A DNA stretch of 64,000 nt from JASLCR01 sp964384345 (GCA_964384345.1 CAYLKD010000001.1:62001-126000); one strand, 5' to 3'. Positions 16,811-26,244 are shown, counted from the stretch's first letter. Numbers and translations are program-made. Notes: generated from the letters alone by a model not told the origin.

Positions 16811-18568
16811 TTAGATCTCCGCGGCGACGCGGTTGACTTCTTCGAGCGTTGTTAATCCCCCAAGTGCCTTGAGATACCCATCTTGTCGCATGGTCACCAT
16901 ACCCTGTTCAATCGCTAAGCGTTGAATTTCGGCACTGGTGGCACGTTTTACGATAAGATTTTGAATTTCTTCAGTGACATCCATGACTTCATACAGTCCG
17001 GCTCGCCCTGAATATCCTCTCGGTGTTTGAGGGGTATCTCGCCCCTTGACTAAAGTATAAGCGCTTTGGCCAGCAAGTGGCAAGTCTTTATACCCTAAGT
17101 CCTGTGAAACCCTCGCAACATCAGCTTTGGTTTTTGGCAATAAGTGTCCAACAGTTGCCATGATGTTCTGTGTTTCGATCGGTGTTGAATTATATGTGTC
17201 TCGTCGCGGTGATACACGACGGACTAGTCGCTGACCAATGATAGTATTTACCGTACTGGCGATCAAAAATGGCTCGATTTTCATATCGAGTAGACGCGGC
17301 AATACGCCAGCTGCTGAGTTGGTGTGCAGTGTACTAAACACGAGGTGTCCAGTTAGGGCGGCCTGCACTGCTAGATTGGCAGTTTCTGAGTCACGAATCT
17401 CTCCGACCATGATGATATTTGGATCTTGACGCAAAATAGATCGTAGACCTGAGGCAAATGTGAGGCCAACATCTGCATTCACTTGTATTTGATTGACGCC
17501 GTCCATTTTGTACTCAACCGGGTCTTCAAGTGTGACGATGTTAACCGAATCATCTTTGATCTCTTTAATGAGTGCATAGAGACTAGTCGACTTTCCCGAT
17601 CCTGTTGGCCCAGAGGTTAACACCATGCCATTTGGTCGCTTGACACCTTTTCGAATAGCGCGTAAACCACGACCAGCGTATCCCATTTCTTCAAGATCGA
17701 AGGAATTACCCGATTTATCAAGAAGACGAATAACTACTTGCTCGCCCCACACCACAGGGCTAATGGCGATACGAAGATCAACTTCTTTATCAACCACTTT
17801 GACGGTAAATTGACCATCTTGCGGTGTACGGTGCTCATCAATCTTTAAGTTGGACAGAATCTTGATACGGCTAACAAGTGCCGGTTCAATAGACTTAGGA
17901 AGTTGCATAATTTCTCGGAGAACACCATCGACGCGACAACGAATTTTGAGTGCTTTTTCGAGTGGTTCAATATGAATATCAGAAGCTTTGGTTTTGACTG
18001 CATACTCGAGAATAGTGCTGAGTGCTCGACTGATAGGCGAATCTTGAACAATCGTCTTTATGTTGCTGGCAGCTGCATCGGAATCAGCCTGAGATTCAAC
18101 AGCCGCTGCATCAACTGAAGAAAGGTCTGTTTTGTACTGATCAAGTACATGTCGTACGCCAGCTTCGGAGGCCATAAAAACTTTTATGGGCCGCTGGATG
18201 CGGCTTGCAAGATAATCAACTGCTTGAACGTTGTTGGCATCGATCATTGCGACGGCTAAACGATTCTGGACTTCAGCCAATGGCACAGCCATAAACCGCT
18301 CTGCAACATCTTGCGGTAGCAATGTCAGAATTTTTTCATCAATGACACTACTTTGGAGATTGACGTATGGCACGCCCGATACCTGTGCGATAGCGTGCGT
18401 AAGCAACTCGTCGTCAACGATACCTTTTTGCAACAACGCCGAAAGGAGTGGTTGATTAGCCGCTTTAGTTTCCTGCTCTACCTGTTCAATTGTAGCCTGT
18501 CCGACAAGTCCTTCATCGATGAGAAGTCGTGTCAGTTTTTCTTGGATCTCTGTGGTAAGAAGTGCCAT
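16811..18568 (-). CDS. pilB: Pilus extension ATPase PilB
   Basis: Hexameric motor that powers pilin polymerisation. It has an N-terminal MshEN-type domain (about residues 1-150, with AIAQVSGVPYVNL), then the ATPase core with ASDIHIEPLEK. Walker A GPTGSGKSTS, Walker B DPNIIMVGEIRD and TGHLVFSTLHTNSA are present. The zinc tetracysteine usual between QRLVRR and GRAGLYEV is absent: the segment reads QRLVRRVSPRRDT and the rest lacks CxxC pairs. 585 residues. It is in an operon with pilM-N-O. Confidence 0.95.
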   Translation of the reverse strand: MALLTTEIQEKLTRLLIDEGLVGQATIEQVEQETKAANQPLLSALLQKGIVDDELLTHAIAQVSGVPYVNLQSSVIDEKILTLLPQDVAERFMAVPLAEVQNRLAVAMIDANNVQAVDYLASRIQRPIKVFMASEAGVRHVLDQYKTDLSSVDAAAVESQADSDAAASNIKTIVQDSPISRALSTILEYAVKTKASDIHIEPLEKALKIRCRVDGVLREIMQLPKSIEPALVSRIKILSNLKIDEHRTPQDGQFTVKVVDKEVDLRIAISPVVWGEQVVIRLLDKSGNSFDLEEMGYAGRGLRAIRKGVKRPNGMVLTSGPTGSGKSTSLYALIKEIKDDSVNIVTLEDPVEYKMDGVNQIQVNADVGLTFASGLRSILRQDPNIIMVGEIRDSETANLAVQAALTGHLVFSTLHTNSAAGVLPRLLDMKIEPFLIASTVNTIIGQRLVRRVSPRRDTYNSTPIETQNIMATVGHLLPKTKADVARVSQDLGYKDLPLAGQSAYTLVKGRDTPQTPRGYSGRAGLYEVMDVTEEIQNLIVKRATSAEIQRLAIEQGMVTMRQDGYLKALGGLTTLEEVNRVAAEI

Positions 18569-18581
18569 GTATCAACGCCTC

Positions 18582-18806
18582 CTACTGATTTGTACCGATC
18601 GTGATCTCCACTGTCGGGTTGATTGCCTCTTCACTAAAAACACTTGTATCAACAGCGCTTGCGTCTGCACTGTATCGATCAATCGTTTTAACTTTTACAT
18701 CTTGCTTGTTGTTTTTAAGAGCAGGAATAGCATTTGCAACAAAATATGATATCAAGATACTAATCGAAGCAATAAGGATAATCATAGCGATGTCAGTTTT
18801 TTTCAT
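18582..18806 (-). CDS. Small single-pass membrane protein of the pilus operon
   Basis: 74 residues: one N-terminal membrane helix (AMIILIASISILISYFV) and a short polar extracytoplasmic tail ending in EITIGTNQ. Its start overlaps the end of pilO by 4 bases (ATGA-type), so it is translationally coupled and clearly part of the locus. I do not recognise a family. By position it could take the place of PilP, but it has no lipobox and is shorter. Confidence 0.75.
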   Translation of the reverse strand: MKKTDIAMIILIASISILISYFVANAIPALKNNKQDVKVKTIDRYSADASAVDTSVFSEEAINPTVEITIGTNQ

Positions 18807-19498
18807 TGCATGGTCTCCTCTTTAAGCTCGACATTTTTCGCTGGCTCATAATAGCCATAGCCGGATGCGGTAACAAGTAGTCGATCTCCCTGAATCTCAA
18901 ATCGTAGATTTGTGACATTGATTGCGCGAATAGACAACTCGAGCTTACGCATGACATTCTTGAGCGCATCAGGGTTACTCTTGTCAGTCGAAATAGCAAA
19001 GTCAAAGTGTATACCGTTTGGCTGATCAGTCGTTTGATCACTTGTTGTCGTGCCGTCAGTTGCATCTTCAACACCTGCAATTGGTGAAACAGTCAAAGAT
19101 TCTACTTTTACATTTGGTTGGCCAAGTAGTAATGGACTTTGGAGAGATGAGCCAAGTGAAGCTGAGTTTGGAGTCGATGGTAATGAATCAAAGACTACTT
19201 GGACGGCGTCTTTATCTGCTGGAACTTTCAAGCGCAGCAGTGATTCATTTGTATTAAGAACACGAACATTGTCTTTGATCTTATCAACAATACTATTGTT
19301 GTACTTGAGATTATCAACAGTTTCTAGCTTAGCTGAGATGGTAGTTTGGTTGAACAGCAGGTGCTGAACAAGTAGCACAATAACGACTGCTGAGGCACCA
19401 ACGATGACCGATGCTCCAGCTACCCATGCGAACATCAATTGGTTTGCTTTGGCAATTTGTTGGCGTTTGCGAATAGCTGCGTCTTGTTTGATAGCCAT
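18803..19498 (-). CDS. pilO: PilO-like alignment-complex protein
   Basis: 231 residues: cytoplasmic basic N-terminus, one membrane helix (about residues 30-52), a coiled-coil-like stretch (SAKLETVDNLKYNNSIV) and a C-terminal ferredoxin-like domain with LRFEIQGDRLLVTASGYGYY. This layout and its place after pilN identify PilO, which with PilM and PilN aligns the motor with the envelope. Sequence similarity to proteobacterial PilO is not visible, so the name rests on order and topology. Confidence 0.78.
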   Translation of the reverse strand: MAIKQDAAIRKRQQIAKANQLMFAWVAGASVIVGASAVVIVLLVQHLLFNQTTISAKLETVDNLKYNNSIVDKIKDNVRVLNTNESLLRLKVPADKDAVQVVFDSLPSTPNSASLGSSLQSPLLLGQPNVKVESLTVSPIAGVEDATDGTTTSDQTTDQPNGIHFDFAISTDKSNPDALKNVMRKLELSIRAINVTNLRFEIQGDRLLVTASGYGYYEPAKNVELKEETMQ

Positions 19499-20217
19499 TA
19501 CCGTGCTCCCTCTGATGAACTGAAGATTGATGATGGTACTTCGTTAATAGAATCAGTAGCATTTGTAGTACTTGGCGTTATGAATTTTCCATTCGTTGAA
19601 TTTCGAGCAAGCAGTGCATCATTATATACGAAACTGATTGTAAACTTGAGGATATTCTTGCCTTCAGAATCTTCTGTATAGCTTCGCTCACCGTCACTCA
19701 CTTGATCAGTTAACGCAACTTTTTCCAAATCGGTGTTACCAGCGGTTTGATATTGGAACTTTGTCGCCAGTATCGTTTTCTTAAACGCGTCGAGTGCCTG
19801 GTACCCACTTGGAGCAGACCCATCGATACTAATCGTCTTGTTGTCGGCATCTACCGTAAAATTAGTAACCGTCACTTGACTGCCAGCACTTGGTACAACT
19901 GTCGCCAGCATATCAAAGACGCGCGAGTTCATCGTGACAAGATTGTGGTCATCAGAAGTTACTTTTAACTGATTCTGCAGTGTTAACGCTTTATCAAGAT
20001 CAGTTACTCCTTTCAGTTTGCCAAATTCTTTTGTAATCGTATTGTCGGCCGTTTTGCCAATAAGCGCTTGTACCCCAAATACGTACAGAGACAGCAGCAC
20101 TACAACGCCAGCAAAACCGATAGCGGCAATGATAGATGCAGAAATAACTATGTTGCGGAACTTTTGAGCGCGGATGAGCTCCTGCTTGACATCAGGTATG
20201 AGATTTATCTGAATCAT
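19498..20217 (-). CDS. pilN: PilN-like alignment-complex protein
   Basis: 239 residues. The diagnostic PilN start MIQINLIPDVKQE is followed by a membrane helix (about residues 25-50) and a periplasm-facing domain. The N-terminal INLIP motif binds PilM in known systems. The gene starts within the last bases of pilM and its stop overlaps the pilO start by one base, so pilM-N-O are tightly coupled. Confidence 0.88.
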   Translation of the reverse strand: MIQINLIPDVKQELIRAQKFRNIVISASIIAAIGFAGVVVLLSLYVFGVQALIGKTADNTITKEFGKLKGVTDLDKALTLQNQLKVTSDDHNLVTMNSRVFDMLATVVPSAGSQVTVTNFTVDADNKTISIDGSAPSGYQALDAFKKTILATKFQYQTAGNTDLEKVALTDQVSDGERSYTEDSEGKNILKFTISFVYNDALLARNSTNGKFITPSTTNATDSINEVPSSIFSSSEGAR

Positions 20218-21263
20218 CGCTTATTGCTCCTCTGCGCCAAACCGACTACTGTTGCAAACTCATTTGCAATCGGTAGCAGCTGCTGCTGATCAGCTTGTGA
20301 GACGCGGACTTTTTGCCATGGATTTGCTGGGATAGCCTGCGTACTGGTTTTTGCTGCTACGTATTCACCGAATCTCGGTATAGTGACTGCAAACCCTGAG
20401 AGTAAAATGCCACCTACTGGCGTATTCGGATATCGTGTTTGGAAGAACTTGATCGATTTTGTTAATTCTGCAACAAAATTCTCAAGGACACCTTCGATGG
20501 CTCGATAGACTTGCCCTTCGAGGCGATCTGGTGCAAGACCAAATTTCAATATAAACTGTCGCGCTTGGTCGTCTTTAACATTGAGATTTTGTACAGCACT
20601 TTTGACAAGTGAGGAAAGGCCCATCGGCACAGTACGCACAAGTCGAGGTGCATCGCCCGCTGTCATGGCTATATCAGTTGACTCTTCGCCCATGTCTACG
20701 ATGAGGCGTGCGTCATTCACCCCCGATGGCAACAATGAACGGATCATTGCTATTGGGTCAGGTTCGATTGCAATAACATTGAGCCCGAGCCCCTCAACAA
20801 ATTCTAGACGATCTTCAATGTAATTTATTGCAGTACTAGTAATAATAACTTCTTGTTGCTTCGGATCGTGCAGTGACTGACCGAGTGGCTTCCAGTCGAC
20901 TTTGGCTTCATCGATTGCCATTGGGATGTATTGATCGAGTTGGTACTTCAGCGTATCTTTGAGCTCGTTCTCTGACATCACCGGTACGTCGATGACGGTT
21001 GTAAATGTTTTTTGTGACGGAAGACCAATAACAACGTCTCTGGTTTTGATGCCGCTTTGACCGAGTGCGGTCATAACAATCTCCGATAAACGATTACGTG
21101 CTTCCGGTGAGTCTGATGAAGTGATCTTGCTATCGACTGGAGCATAGCCATAGTGAGCTAGTGTCCAGTTGTCTGCACCTGAAGGTTCAAGCTGCACGAC
21201 ACGAACCGCATTGGTACCGATATCAAGTGCAAAGAAGCTGCCCACGCTTTTGAATAATGCCAT
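20214..21263 (-). CDS. pilM: PilM, actin-like ATPase of the type IV pilus
   Basis: Cytoplasmic actin-fold protein that binds the PilN N-terminus. FFALDIGTNAVRVVQLEP (phosphate-1), RLIVDMGEESTDIAM (phosphate-2) and GGILLSGFAV (adenosine motif) are visible. The start is taken as the ATG at 21263. An ATG at 21275 overlaps the TATAAT box (21274-21279) and cannot be transcribed from it. The chosen start lies 10 nt after the -10, so the leader is only a few bases. It heads the pilM-N-O-(74 aa)-B-T-C run. Confidence 0.92.
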   Translation of the reverse strand: MALFKSVGSFFALDIGTNAVRVVQLEPSGADNWTLAHYGYAPVDSKITSSDSPEARNRLSEIVMTALGQSGIKTRDVVIGLPSQKTFTTVIDVPVMSENELKDTLKYQLDQYIPMAIDEAKVDWKPLGQSLHDPKQQEVIITSTAINYIEDRLEFVEGLGLNVIAIEPDPIAMIRSLLPSGVNDARLIVDMGEESTDIAMTAGDAPRLVRTVPMGLSSLVKSAVQNLNVKDDQARQFILKFGLAPDRLEGQVYRAIEGVLENFVAELTKSIKFFQTRYPNTPVGGILLSGFAVTIPRFGEYVAAKTSTQAIPANPWQKVRVSQADQQQLLPIANEFATVVGLAQRSNKR

Positions 21264-21273
21264 AGTAAACTTC

Positions 21274-21302
21274 ATTATACATAAGCACTATCACTGCAAC
21301 AA
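21274..21302 (-). promoter_or_regulatory. Promoter of the pilM operon
   Basis: Minus strand TTGTTG, a 17-nt spacer and TATAAT (21279-21274). The -35 is poor and the -10 is perfect. Confidence 0.6.
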
Positions 21303-21312
21303 GGATATAATG

Positions 21313-23520
21313 CTAAAACCTAGGAGGAAGTTCATTTACCGAAACCGTTTCGGCTACTGGACTGCCCGAGCCGCCGCCGGCGTACGCCCATAAATACGCA
21401 TCAGCACGCAGATTTAAGCGTTCAGCGGGATTGTCACTCGTTGTTAGCTTTGTTGTGCGATACAGGTACAGATGATTAGTGATAATTGGCCCATTGAGTG
21501 CGAGCGGTGTTGGACAAGTACTTTCACTAAGACGAGGACTTATTGAACTAAAAGGCTGGAAGCCAGCAATCGCATCACAGGTACTAATGTTACCCCCGTT
21601 CGAGTCGATTTGCTTTGTCACTAACCACGCATCAACATTTGACACGTCCTTGCCGATGACAATGTTGTTTGCGATGATAATCAGTTGTGGCAAACTCTGT
21701 GGCGCATTAACAGTCACATCGTTATACGAGATATTTGCATTGATTCTGACCGTGCCGTTTGAGCATATATATTCTGTGCCAGTTACGGTTTTCGGAGTCG
21801 AAATAGTCTGATCACCGCCAAAGCTACATCGACTCGCTAGTGCGTTAATAAGTAAGCTAGGATCAGGAACGTCTCCCCAGCAGCCATATTGGCCACTTGA
21901 ACATGGCGCAGCCACGGGATTCGTGTTGGCAAACGTCAAACGACTCCAATCTTGTTGCGAAAGCGTTCCGCCCCCGCTCAGTCCGGCCCCCGAAGCTATA
22001 CTAAAATTTCGAGCTTTACTAAAAATGCCATACTCTACCCAGCTGCCATAACTCTTTGTTGGATCGTCTGCGCCTCTTGGCGTACGGAATTCACCCACTG
22101 CTTGCCCACCCGTATAAAAGTCATTGCCCCAAATTTGAACCGACGACGTGTCAGGCGGTGCGGTCACTCTGACACAGACCATGGCTGAGTATCTCCACTC
22201 TGTAGCAGGAGCAGTCGCCGTCGGTCTATTAACTGATAGCACAAAACAGATATTACTACCTACTGGTATTGCAGACGCGACTGGGTACGATTTTTGTGGC
22301 AGCAATGTATTTGCAGTTGTAAACTGCGTTTTACCTGAGTTAAAATTATCATCACAAATTTGTTCGTTGACAAACCCGTTGCATGCATACTGATCATTCG
22401 TAGAATTAAATTGTGGCGCCACTCCTGGTGCAAACACAGCCGAAGCTACCTTCCAGTCATGATTACCCGGTGAGCCACTACTGGCTACACTCGGAATCGT
22501 GTTGATCGAAGCGCCTTGCTTGACGGTGCCCGTAGGATTTGTGGTAATCGATGGAGTGAGCCCATACAAGCTACCACACTTTAGGGTGTAGTTGATGTCG
22601 TCGAAAGGAAACTTATATTGAATATAGTTTCTGGCGGCGACATTATTTATGACCAGTTTGTAGCGTCCATTTGGCTGGAAATTCATTCGGATGTTGTAGT
22701 CTGTTTGATTTCCAGGGTTTCCTGAACGCGTTGTGGCTACCTGAGCTCCCGTATCAGCATTTATAACACTGATACCTACCGTATACCCATCGTTGTCTGG
22801 ATCGTTATTGTCCATGTCATACAAAACGATCGTTCCCGGCACGCTTGAGGTGATGTTACACGGAGTAGCAAAAGGCAAGGAGTATGAATATGGGCCCCCC
22901 GCTCCAACATTGTCTGCGGACAGGTTAACATACGATGTATTACCACCTACTGCCCCCCCGATCAGTGGTCCTGAGCCACTTGTATAAAGTCGGAACGATA
23001 CGATGTTGTCATCATAAAAACTTAATGTCGACCCAGTACTACCGTTATATAGTTTTAAGTTTAATACGGCCCTGTAGTAACCAGTGGATGGGTTAACGGT
23101 GAATGCTGATGCGGGTATCGCAAATGTTGCGGTACTTCTATAGCGACCGAGGTTAGTGCCTGTGCCACTACCAAGCCTGACTTCAACGTATTGGTTCGCT
23201 GTACCCGTTCCCGTACATGCAGACGTACCATTTTTACATACAAAATCGGCAATTCTCACATTGACAGATCCAGTTGGTGTACTCGGTAGGTATACTGGCA
23301 ACTGGATAGTACTAATGTCGCCAGTATTGGTTGCATTCGCTAGCGACAGGCGTGGATTAGATGTACTTAGGGCTAAATCCGGAGCACGGCTACTGATTGC
23401 TTGTGAGACATGAACAATCTTCAGCGAAACACTCACAACAATCAAAAGACCAACCATGCAAAGCACCGCGAGATTTCGCCCACGCCACAATGACCGCAAA
23501 GCTGGTAGATGAAGTGCCAT
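21313..23520 (-). CDS. Large secreted or anchored surface protein upstream of pilM
   Basis: 735 residues. A basic N-terminus and one hydrophobic helix (LAVLCMVGLLIVVSVSL) act as signal anchor. The rest is a Ser/Thr/Gly-rich beta-type ectodomain with scattered cysteine pairs (for example FVCKNGTSACTG and PCSSGQYGCWGD) and no C-terminal anchor. I do not recognise the fold. Position at the head of the pilus locus suggests a pilus-associated adhesin, but this is inference. The ATG at 23520 follows an extended -10 (TGCTACCAT) by 8 nt without a ribosome site. Confidence 0.7.
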   Translation of the reverse strand: MALHLPALRSLWRGRNLAVLCMVGLLIVVSVSLKIVHVSQAISSRAPDLALSTSNPRLSLANATNTGDISTIQLPVYLPSTPTGSVNVRIADFVCKNGTSACTGTGTANQYVEVRLGSGTGTNLGRYRSTATFAIPASAFTVNPSTGYYRAVLNLKLYNGSTGSTLSFYDDNIVSFRLYTSGSGPLIGGAVGGNTSYVNLSADNVGAGGPYSYSLPFATPCNITSSVPGTIVLYDMDNNDPDNDGYTVGISVINADTGAQVATTRSGNPGNQTDYNIRMNFQPNGRYKLVINNVAARNYIQYKFPFDDINYTLKCGSLYGLTPSITTNPTGTVKQGASINTIPSVASSGSPGNHDWKVASAVFAPGVAPQFNSTNDQYACNGFVNEQICDDNFNSGKTQFTTANTLLPQKSYPVASAIPVGSNICFVLSVNRPTATAPATEWRYSAMVCVRVTAPPDTSSVQIWGNDFYTGGQAVGEFRTPRGADDPTKSYGSWVEYGIFSKARNFSIASGAGLSGGGTLSQQDWSRLTFANTNPVAAPCSSGQYGCWGDVPDPSLLINALASRCSFGGDQTISTPKTVTGTEYICSNGTVRINANISYNDVTVNAPQSLPQLIIIANNIVIGKDVSNVDAWLVTKQIDSNGGNISTCDAIAGFQPFSSISPRLSESTCPTPLALNGPIITNHLYLYRTTKLTTSDNPAERLNLRADAYLWAYAGGGSGSPVAETVSVNELPPRF

Positions 23521-23639
23521 TAGTGCTTATGGTAGCACATCGGCTTCAGGCTCAAAAGATATAATATATCGCTACAATGAATCTATAGATGTACACAAAA
23601 AGTTACTCAGAAGCACTATGACCATGCATTATGCATTTA

Positions 23640-24362
23640 TTAGAATACTGGTCCACGTTCCTTTTCATCCGCTTCCCTTACCCGCGTAAGTTCAGATTGG
23701 GCAAAATCTTCCCCAAGTATTGGGAACGGTACATCGTATGTTGCCTGAGGGGGCTTCGGAACGTCCGGCAGTGGTGGATCTTCAAATATAGGAGCTGGAT
23801 GATTTCGATCCTCAAAGGGAGTATACTTCGACCAATTAATTTCAGGAAACGTGCCTTGATAGCCTAGCTTTGTAGAAATTTCTTCCACTACTTTGAAAGC
23901 AGAGCTGTTCATTTCCCCAGGCTGAGGTCCTAAGTGCTTTGGTGGTTTGCAATCAACTGGAACAACTCTAAACACTCTCTCTCGTAATGGTACAGGTCTA
24001 GGAATTCCATCGTGATCATTCCTTAATAGCAATAAAGGATCTCCACGCTCATCATATTTACCTGACGGCTCGACAAGATCACCTCGCTGAGCATACAACC
24101 ATGCAGCATTTTCACTTCTCGTCGCTGATGCTTGAGCTACTCCGTTAGGATCAGTCACGGGAAATACTCCACCTGGACGAATGACGTCTCCGATTTTAAA
24201 AGGAAAGCTTGTTCCATGAAATAGATCCGGACCATCATAACATGTGTTATCTAACGCTGTTTCGCCCAAACCTGCTTTAATTTTAAGTTCTAAAAGAGCC
24301 TCTCGGTCGTCGTCTTGAGTCTCTGGATTAATATTTTTTGGGGACAATTGTTCAATCTTCAT
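23640..24362 (-). CDS. Putative Arr-like ADP-ribosyltransferase-fold protein
   Basis: 240 residues with no signal peptide. Residues about 48-110 read PDLFHGTSFPFKIGDVI, then ATRSENAAWLYAQRGD, and later ERVFRVVPVD. This resembles the rifampin ADP-ribosyltransferase (Arr) pattern: HGT, 'GD.i.PG', a strand-helix with a trailing A-x-x-YA, and a VY.V-type strand. The C-terminal half is proline-rich and unlike Arr. Target unknown: antibiotic modification and a toxin-like role are both open. It has an AT-rich upstream region and stands alone between the pilus locus and ychF. Confidence 0.45.
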   Translation of the reverse strand: MKIEQLSPKNINPETQDDDREALLELKIKAGLGETALDNTCYDGPDLFHGTSFPFKIGDVIRPGGVFPVTDPNGVAQASATRSENAAWLYAQRGDLVEPSGKYDERGDPLLLLRNDHDGIPRPVPLRERVFRVVPVDCKPPKHLGPQPGEMNSSAFKVVEEISTKLGYQGTFPEINWSKYTPFEDRNHPAPIFEDPPLPDVPKPPQATYDVPFPILGEDFAQSELTRVREADEKERGPVF

Positions 24363-24467
24363 TTTTTTTATTTTTTAGATTTTTATACTAAGATGATATT
24401 ATACTATTTATGCTATTTTGTCAATAAGCATATTGTATCTACCCCTGTTATGGTAAGATAGTTAGAC

Positions 24468-25547
24468 ATGGCATTATCAATCGGCATCGTTGGCTTACCG
24501 AACGTCGGCAAATCGACGCTTTTTAATGTGCTGACAGATAGTGATATCCTGGCTGCAAATTATCCGTTTGCAACTATTGAACCAAATACCGGTATAGTTC
24601 CTGTGCCTGATGATCGCTTAAACGTATTACAAAAAATGTATTCAGCCGAAAAGTTGATACCAGCTACCGTGACGTTTGTTGATATAGCGGGGCTAGTCGC
24701 TGGCGCAAGCAAGGGCGAAGGTCTTGGCAACAAGTTCTTGGCGAACATTCGTCAATGCGATGCCATCGTTCATATTGTCCGCGCATTTGATGACCCTGCA
24801 GTACTGCGTCATGACACATCCGCCGTTAACCCAAAGGCTGACATCGAGATAATCAACACCGAGCTGATGCTCGCTGACCTCGAAACGCTCACTAAACGCA
24901 TGACGAGCATCCATAAAGAAGCCAAAACGAATCATATCGCGCGAGAAAAAATGACCTACTGCGAAAGCTTGATTCGACACCTCGAAGCTGGCACGCCGCT
25001 ATATGCCCTGCCCGATCTTGACCAAGAAAAAATCGCTGATCTGCATTTACTTACTGCCAAACCCGTCATTTATGTGTTCAATGTCGACGAAGCTGGTTTG
25101 AGTGATCAAGCAAAAAAAGACCAACTGACGGCGCTTGTCGCCCCGGCTCGCTGTATCTTTGTTTGCGCCAAACTCGAAGAGGAACTTAAAAGCCTCGATG
25201 CCGCTGATGCAGCTGAGCTTCTCGAAAGCTACGGCGTCACCGAACCCGGCCTGCAGCAGATGATTCACGCGGCGTATGACACGCTCGGACTCCAGAGCTA
25301 TCTGACGGCTGGACCAAAAGAAGTCCACGCTTGGACAATCAAAAAAGGCTCGACAGCTCCCCAAGCAGCTGGTGTGATTCATACCGATTTTGAAAAAGGC
25401 TTCATCGCTGCCAGTATCGTCGATTACGATGATTTAGTAGCTGCTGGTTCAGAATCCGCTGCTCGCTCAGCTGGCAAACTCCGCACCGAGGGTAAAGACT
25501 ATGTCATGCGCCCTGGTGACGTTGTTGAATTTCGCTTTAATATTTAG
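24468..25547 (+). CDS. ychF: Obg-like ATPase YchF
   Basis: Universally conserved P-loop ATPase linked to ribosomes and stress. It has G1 GLPNVGKSTLFNVLT, G3 VDIAGLVAGASKGEGLGN and the family's N-x-x-E in FNVDEAG in place of NKxD (ATP preference). A coiled-coil region and a C-terminal TGS domain (EVHAWTIKKGSTAPQAAG) follow. The length of 359 is typical. The ATG is 8 nt after the extended -10 TGGTAAGAT (24451-24459), with no ribosome site, so it is probably leaderless. A terminator hairpin follows at 25571. Confidence 0.96.
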   Translation: MALSIGIVGLPNVGKSTLFNVLTDSDILAANYPFATIEPNTGIVPVPDDRLNVLQKMYSAEKLIPATVTFVDIAGLVAGASKGEGLGNKFLANIRQCDAIVHIVRAFDDPAVLRHDTSAVNPKADIEIINTELMLADLETLTKRMTSIHKEAKTNHIAREKMTYCESLIRHLEAGTPLYALPDLDQEKIADLHLLTAKPVIYVFNVDEAGLSDQAKKDQLTALVAPARCIFVCAKLEEELKSLDAADAAELLESYGVTEPGLQQMIHAAYDTLGLQSYLTAGPKEVHAWTIKKGSTAPQAAGVIHTDFEKGFIAASIVDYDDLVAAGSESAARSAGKLRTEGKDYVMRPGDVVEFRFNI

Positions 25548-25570
25548 CTTAGAGTCATGATTTTGATAAT

Positions 25571-25601
25571 AAACTAGCGACGAGAAATTCGTCGCTAGTT
25601 T
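25571..25601 (+). terminator. Terminator of ychF
   Basis: AAACTAGCGACGA pairs with TCGTCGCTAGTTT around a 5-nt loop, followed by TTAAATAATTCTTT. It could also serve the convergent GC-rich gene. Confidence 0.8.
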
Positions 25602-25613
25602 TAAATAATTCTT

Positions 25614-25666
25614 TGAGAGTCCCGCTCCTTACGCCAGGTTGGCGCAAGGAGCGGGGTTCGATCTCA
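25614..25666 (-). terminator. 3' structured element of GC-rich cassette 1
   Basis: On the minus strand, outer TGAGA/TCTCA, inner CCCGCTCCTT/AAGGAGCGGG, and apical GCGCC/GGCGT closing loop AACCT. It starts within the stop codon. No U tract follows, so it is not a standard terminator. TTCGATCTC (25657-25665) is complementary to 26250-26258 in the same gene's leader. Confidence 0.75.
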
Positions 25667-26203
25667 GAAGACGCCGTGAAGCTCCTGGTTGGCGAAGTGG
25701 TCGGTCTCGGTCCAGTAGCCCGCAGGGCCACCGTTCTGGGTCCGCTTGTAGCTCCACTTGCAGGTCCTCGAGAGGCCGGCACAAATCCATGCGTAGATGT
25801 CGGTGTGGTGGTTGGGACCAACGTGGAAACCCCAGCCCTGGATGCTCCCCTTCGGGAGTAAGGTTGAGCAGTATCCGTAGCGACACTTGTCCGTGTAGGA
25901 CATGAGGTTCCAGGCGACAGTCTCACCGAACTTGGACAGACCCGAGCTGATGATGAGCGTGGAGCCACCCGACATCGGCTTCATGCCCGCGGCCACCTTG
26001 GGCGGCGGCGAGTTGCTGAGGTCGGGGCCGTAGGGGCCGTCGTAGGTGACACGCTGGAACGTGTCTGGGTTGATGACGACCACTTGAGTGGACGTCGTGT
26101 TGCTCTGTGGCATTGATGGCACAGCGGTAGCGGTCGCACTTGATGCGACACCAGTGAGAGCCATCAGGGCCACAAGAATGACACCGATCCTGTATCTGAA
26201 CAC
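25664..26203 (-). CDS. GC-rich cassette 1: secreted protein, 179 aa
   Basis: Starts at a GTG (26203) with AAGGAG upstream. The frame is open further but has no site there. MFRYRIGVILVALMALTGV...ATATA is a signal peptide. The mature protein is about 150 residues, rich in Ser/Gly/Tyr/Trp, with four cysteines arranged as two close pairs (DKCRYGYC and WICAGLSRTCKW), probably disulfides outside the cell. No family recognised. Codon use is strongly GC-biased, unlike neighbours, and looks actinobacterial. It shares leader and 3' structures with the genes at 26485-26877 and 28255-29541. Possible transfer from an actinobacterial host or a lineage-specific effector family. Confidence 0.8.
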   Translation of the reverse strand: MFRYRIGVILVALMALTGVASSATATAVPSMPQSNTTSTQVVVINPDTFQRVTYDGPYGPDLSNSPPPKVAAGMKPMSGGSTLIISSGLSKFGETVAWNLMSYTDKCRYGYCSTLLPKGSIQGWGFHVGPNHHTDIYAWICAGLSRTCKWSYKRTQNGGPAGYWTETDHFANQELHGVF

Positions 26204-26244
26204 TTCTGCTCCTTCGAGCTGGGGGGATGTGGGGTTGCAGCAAA

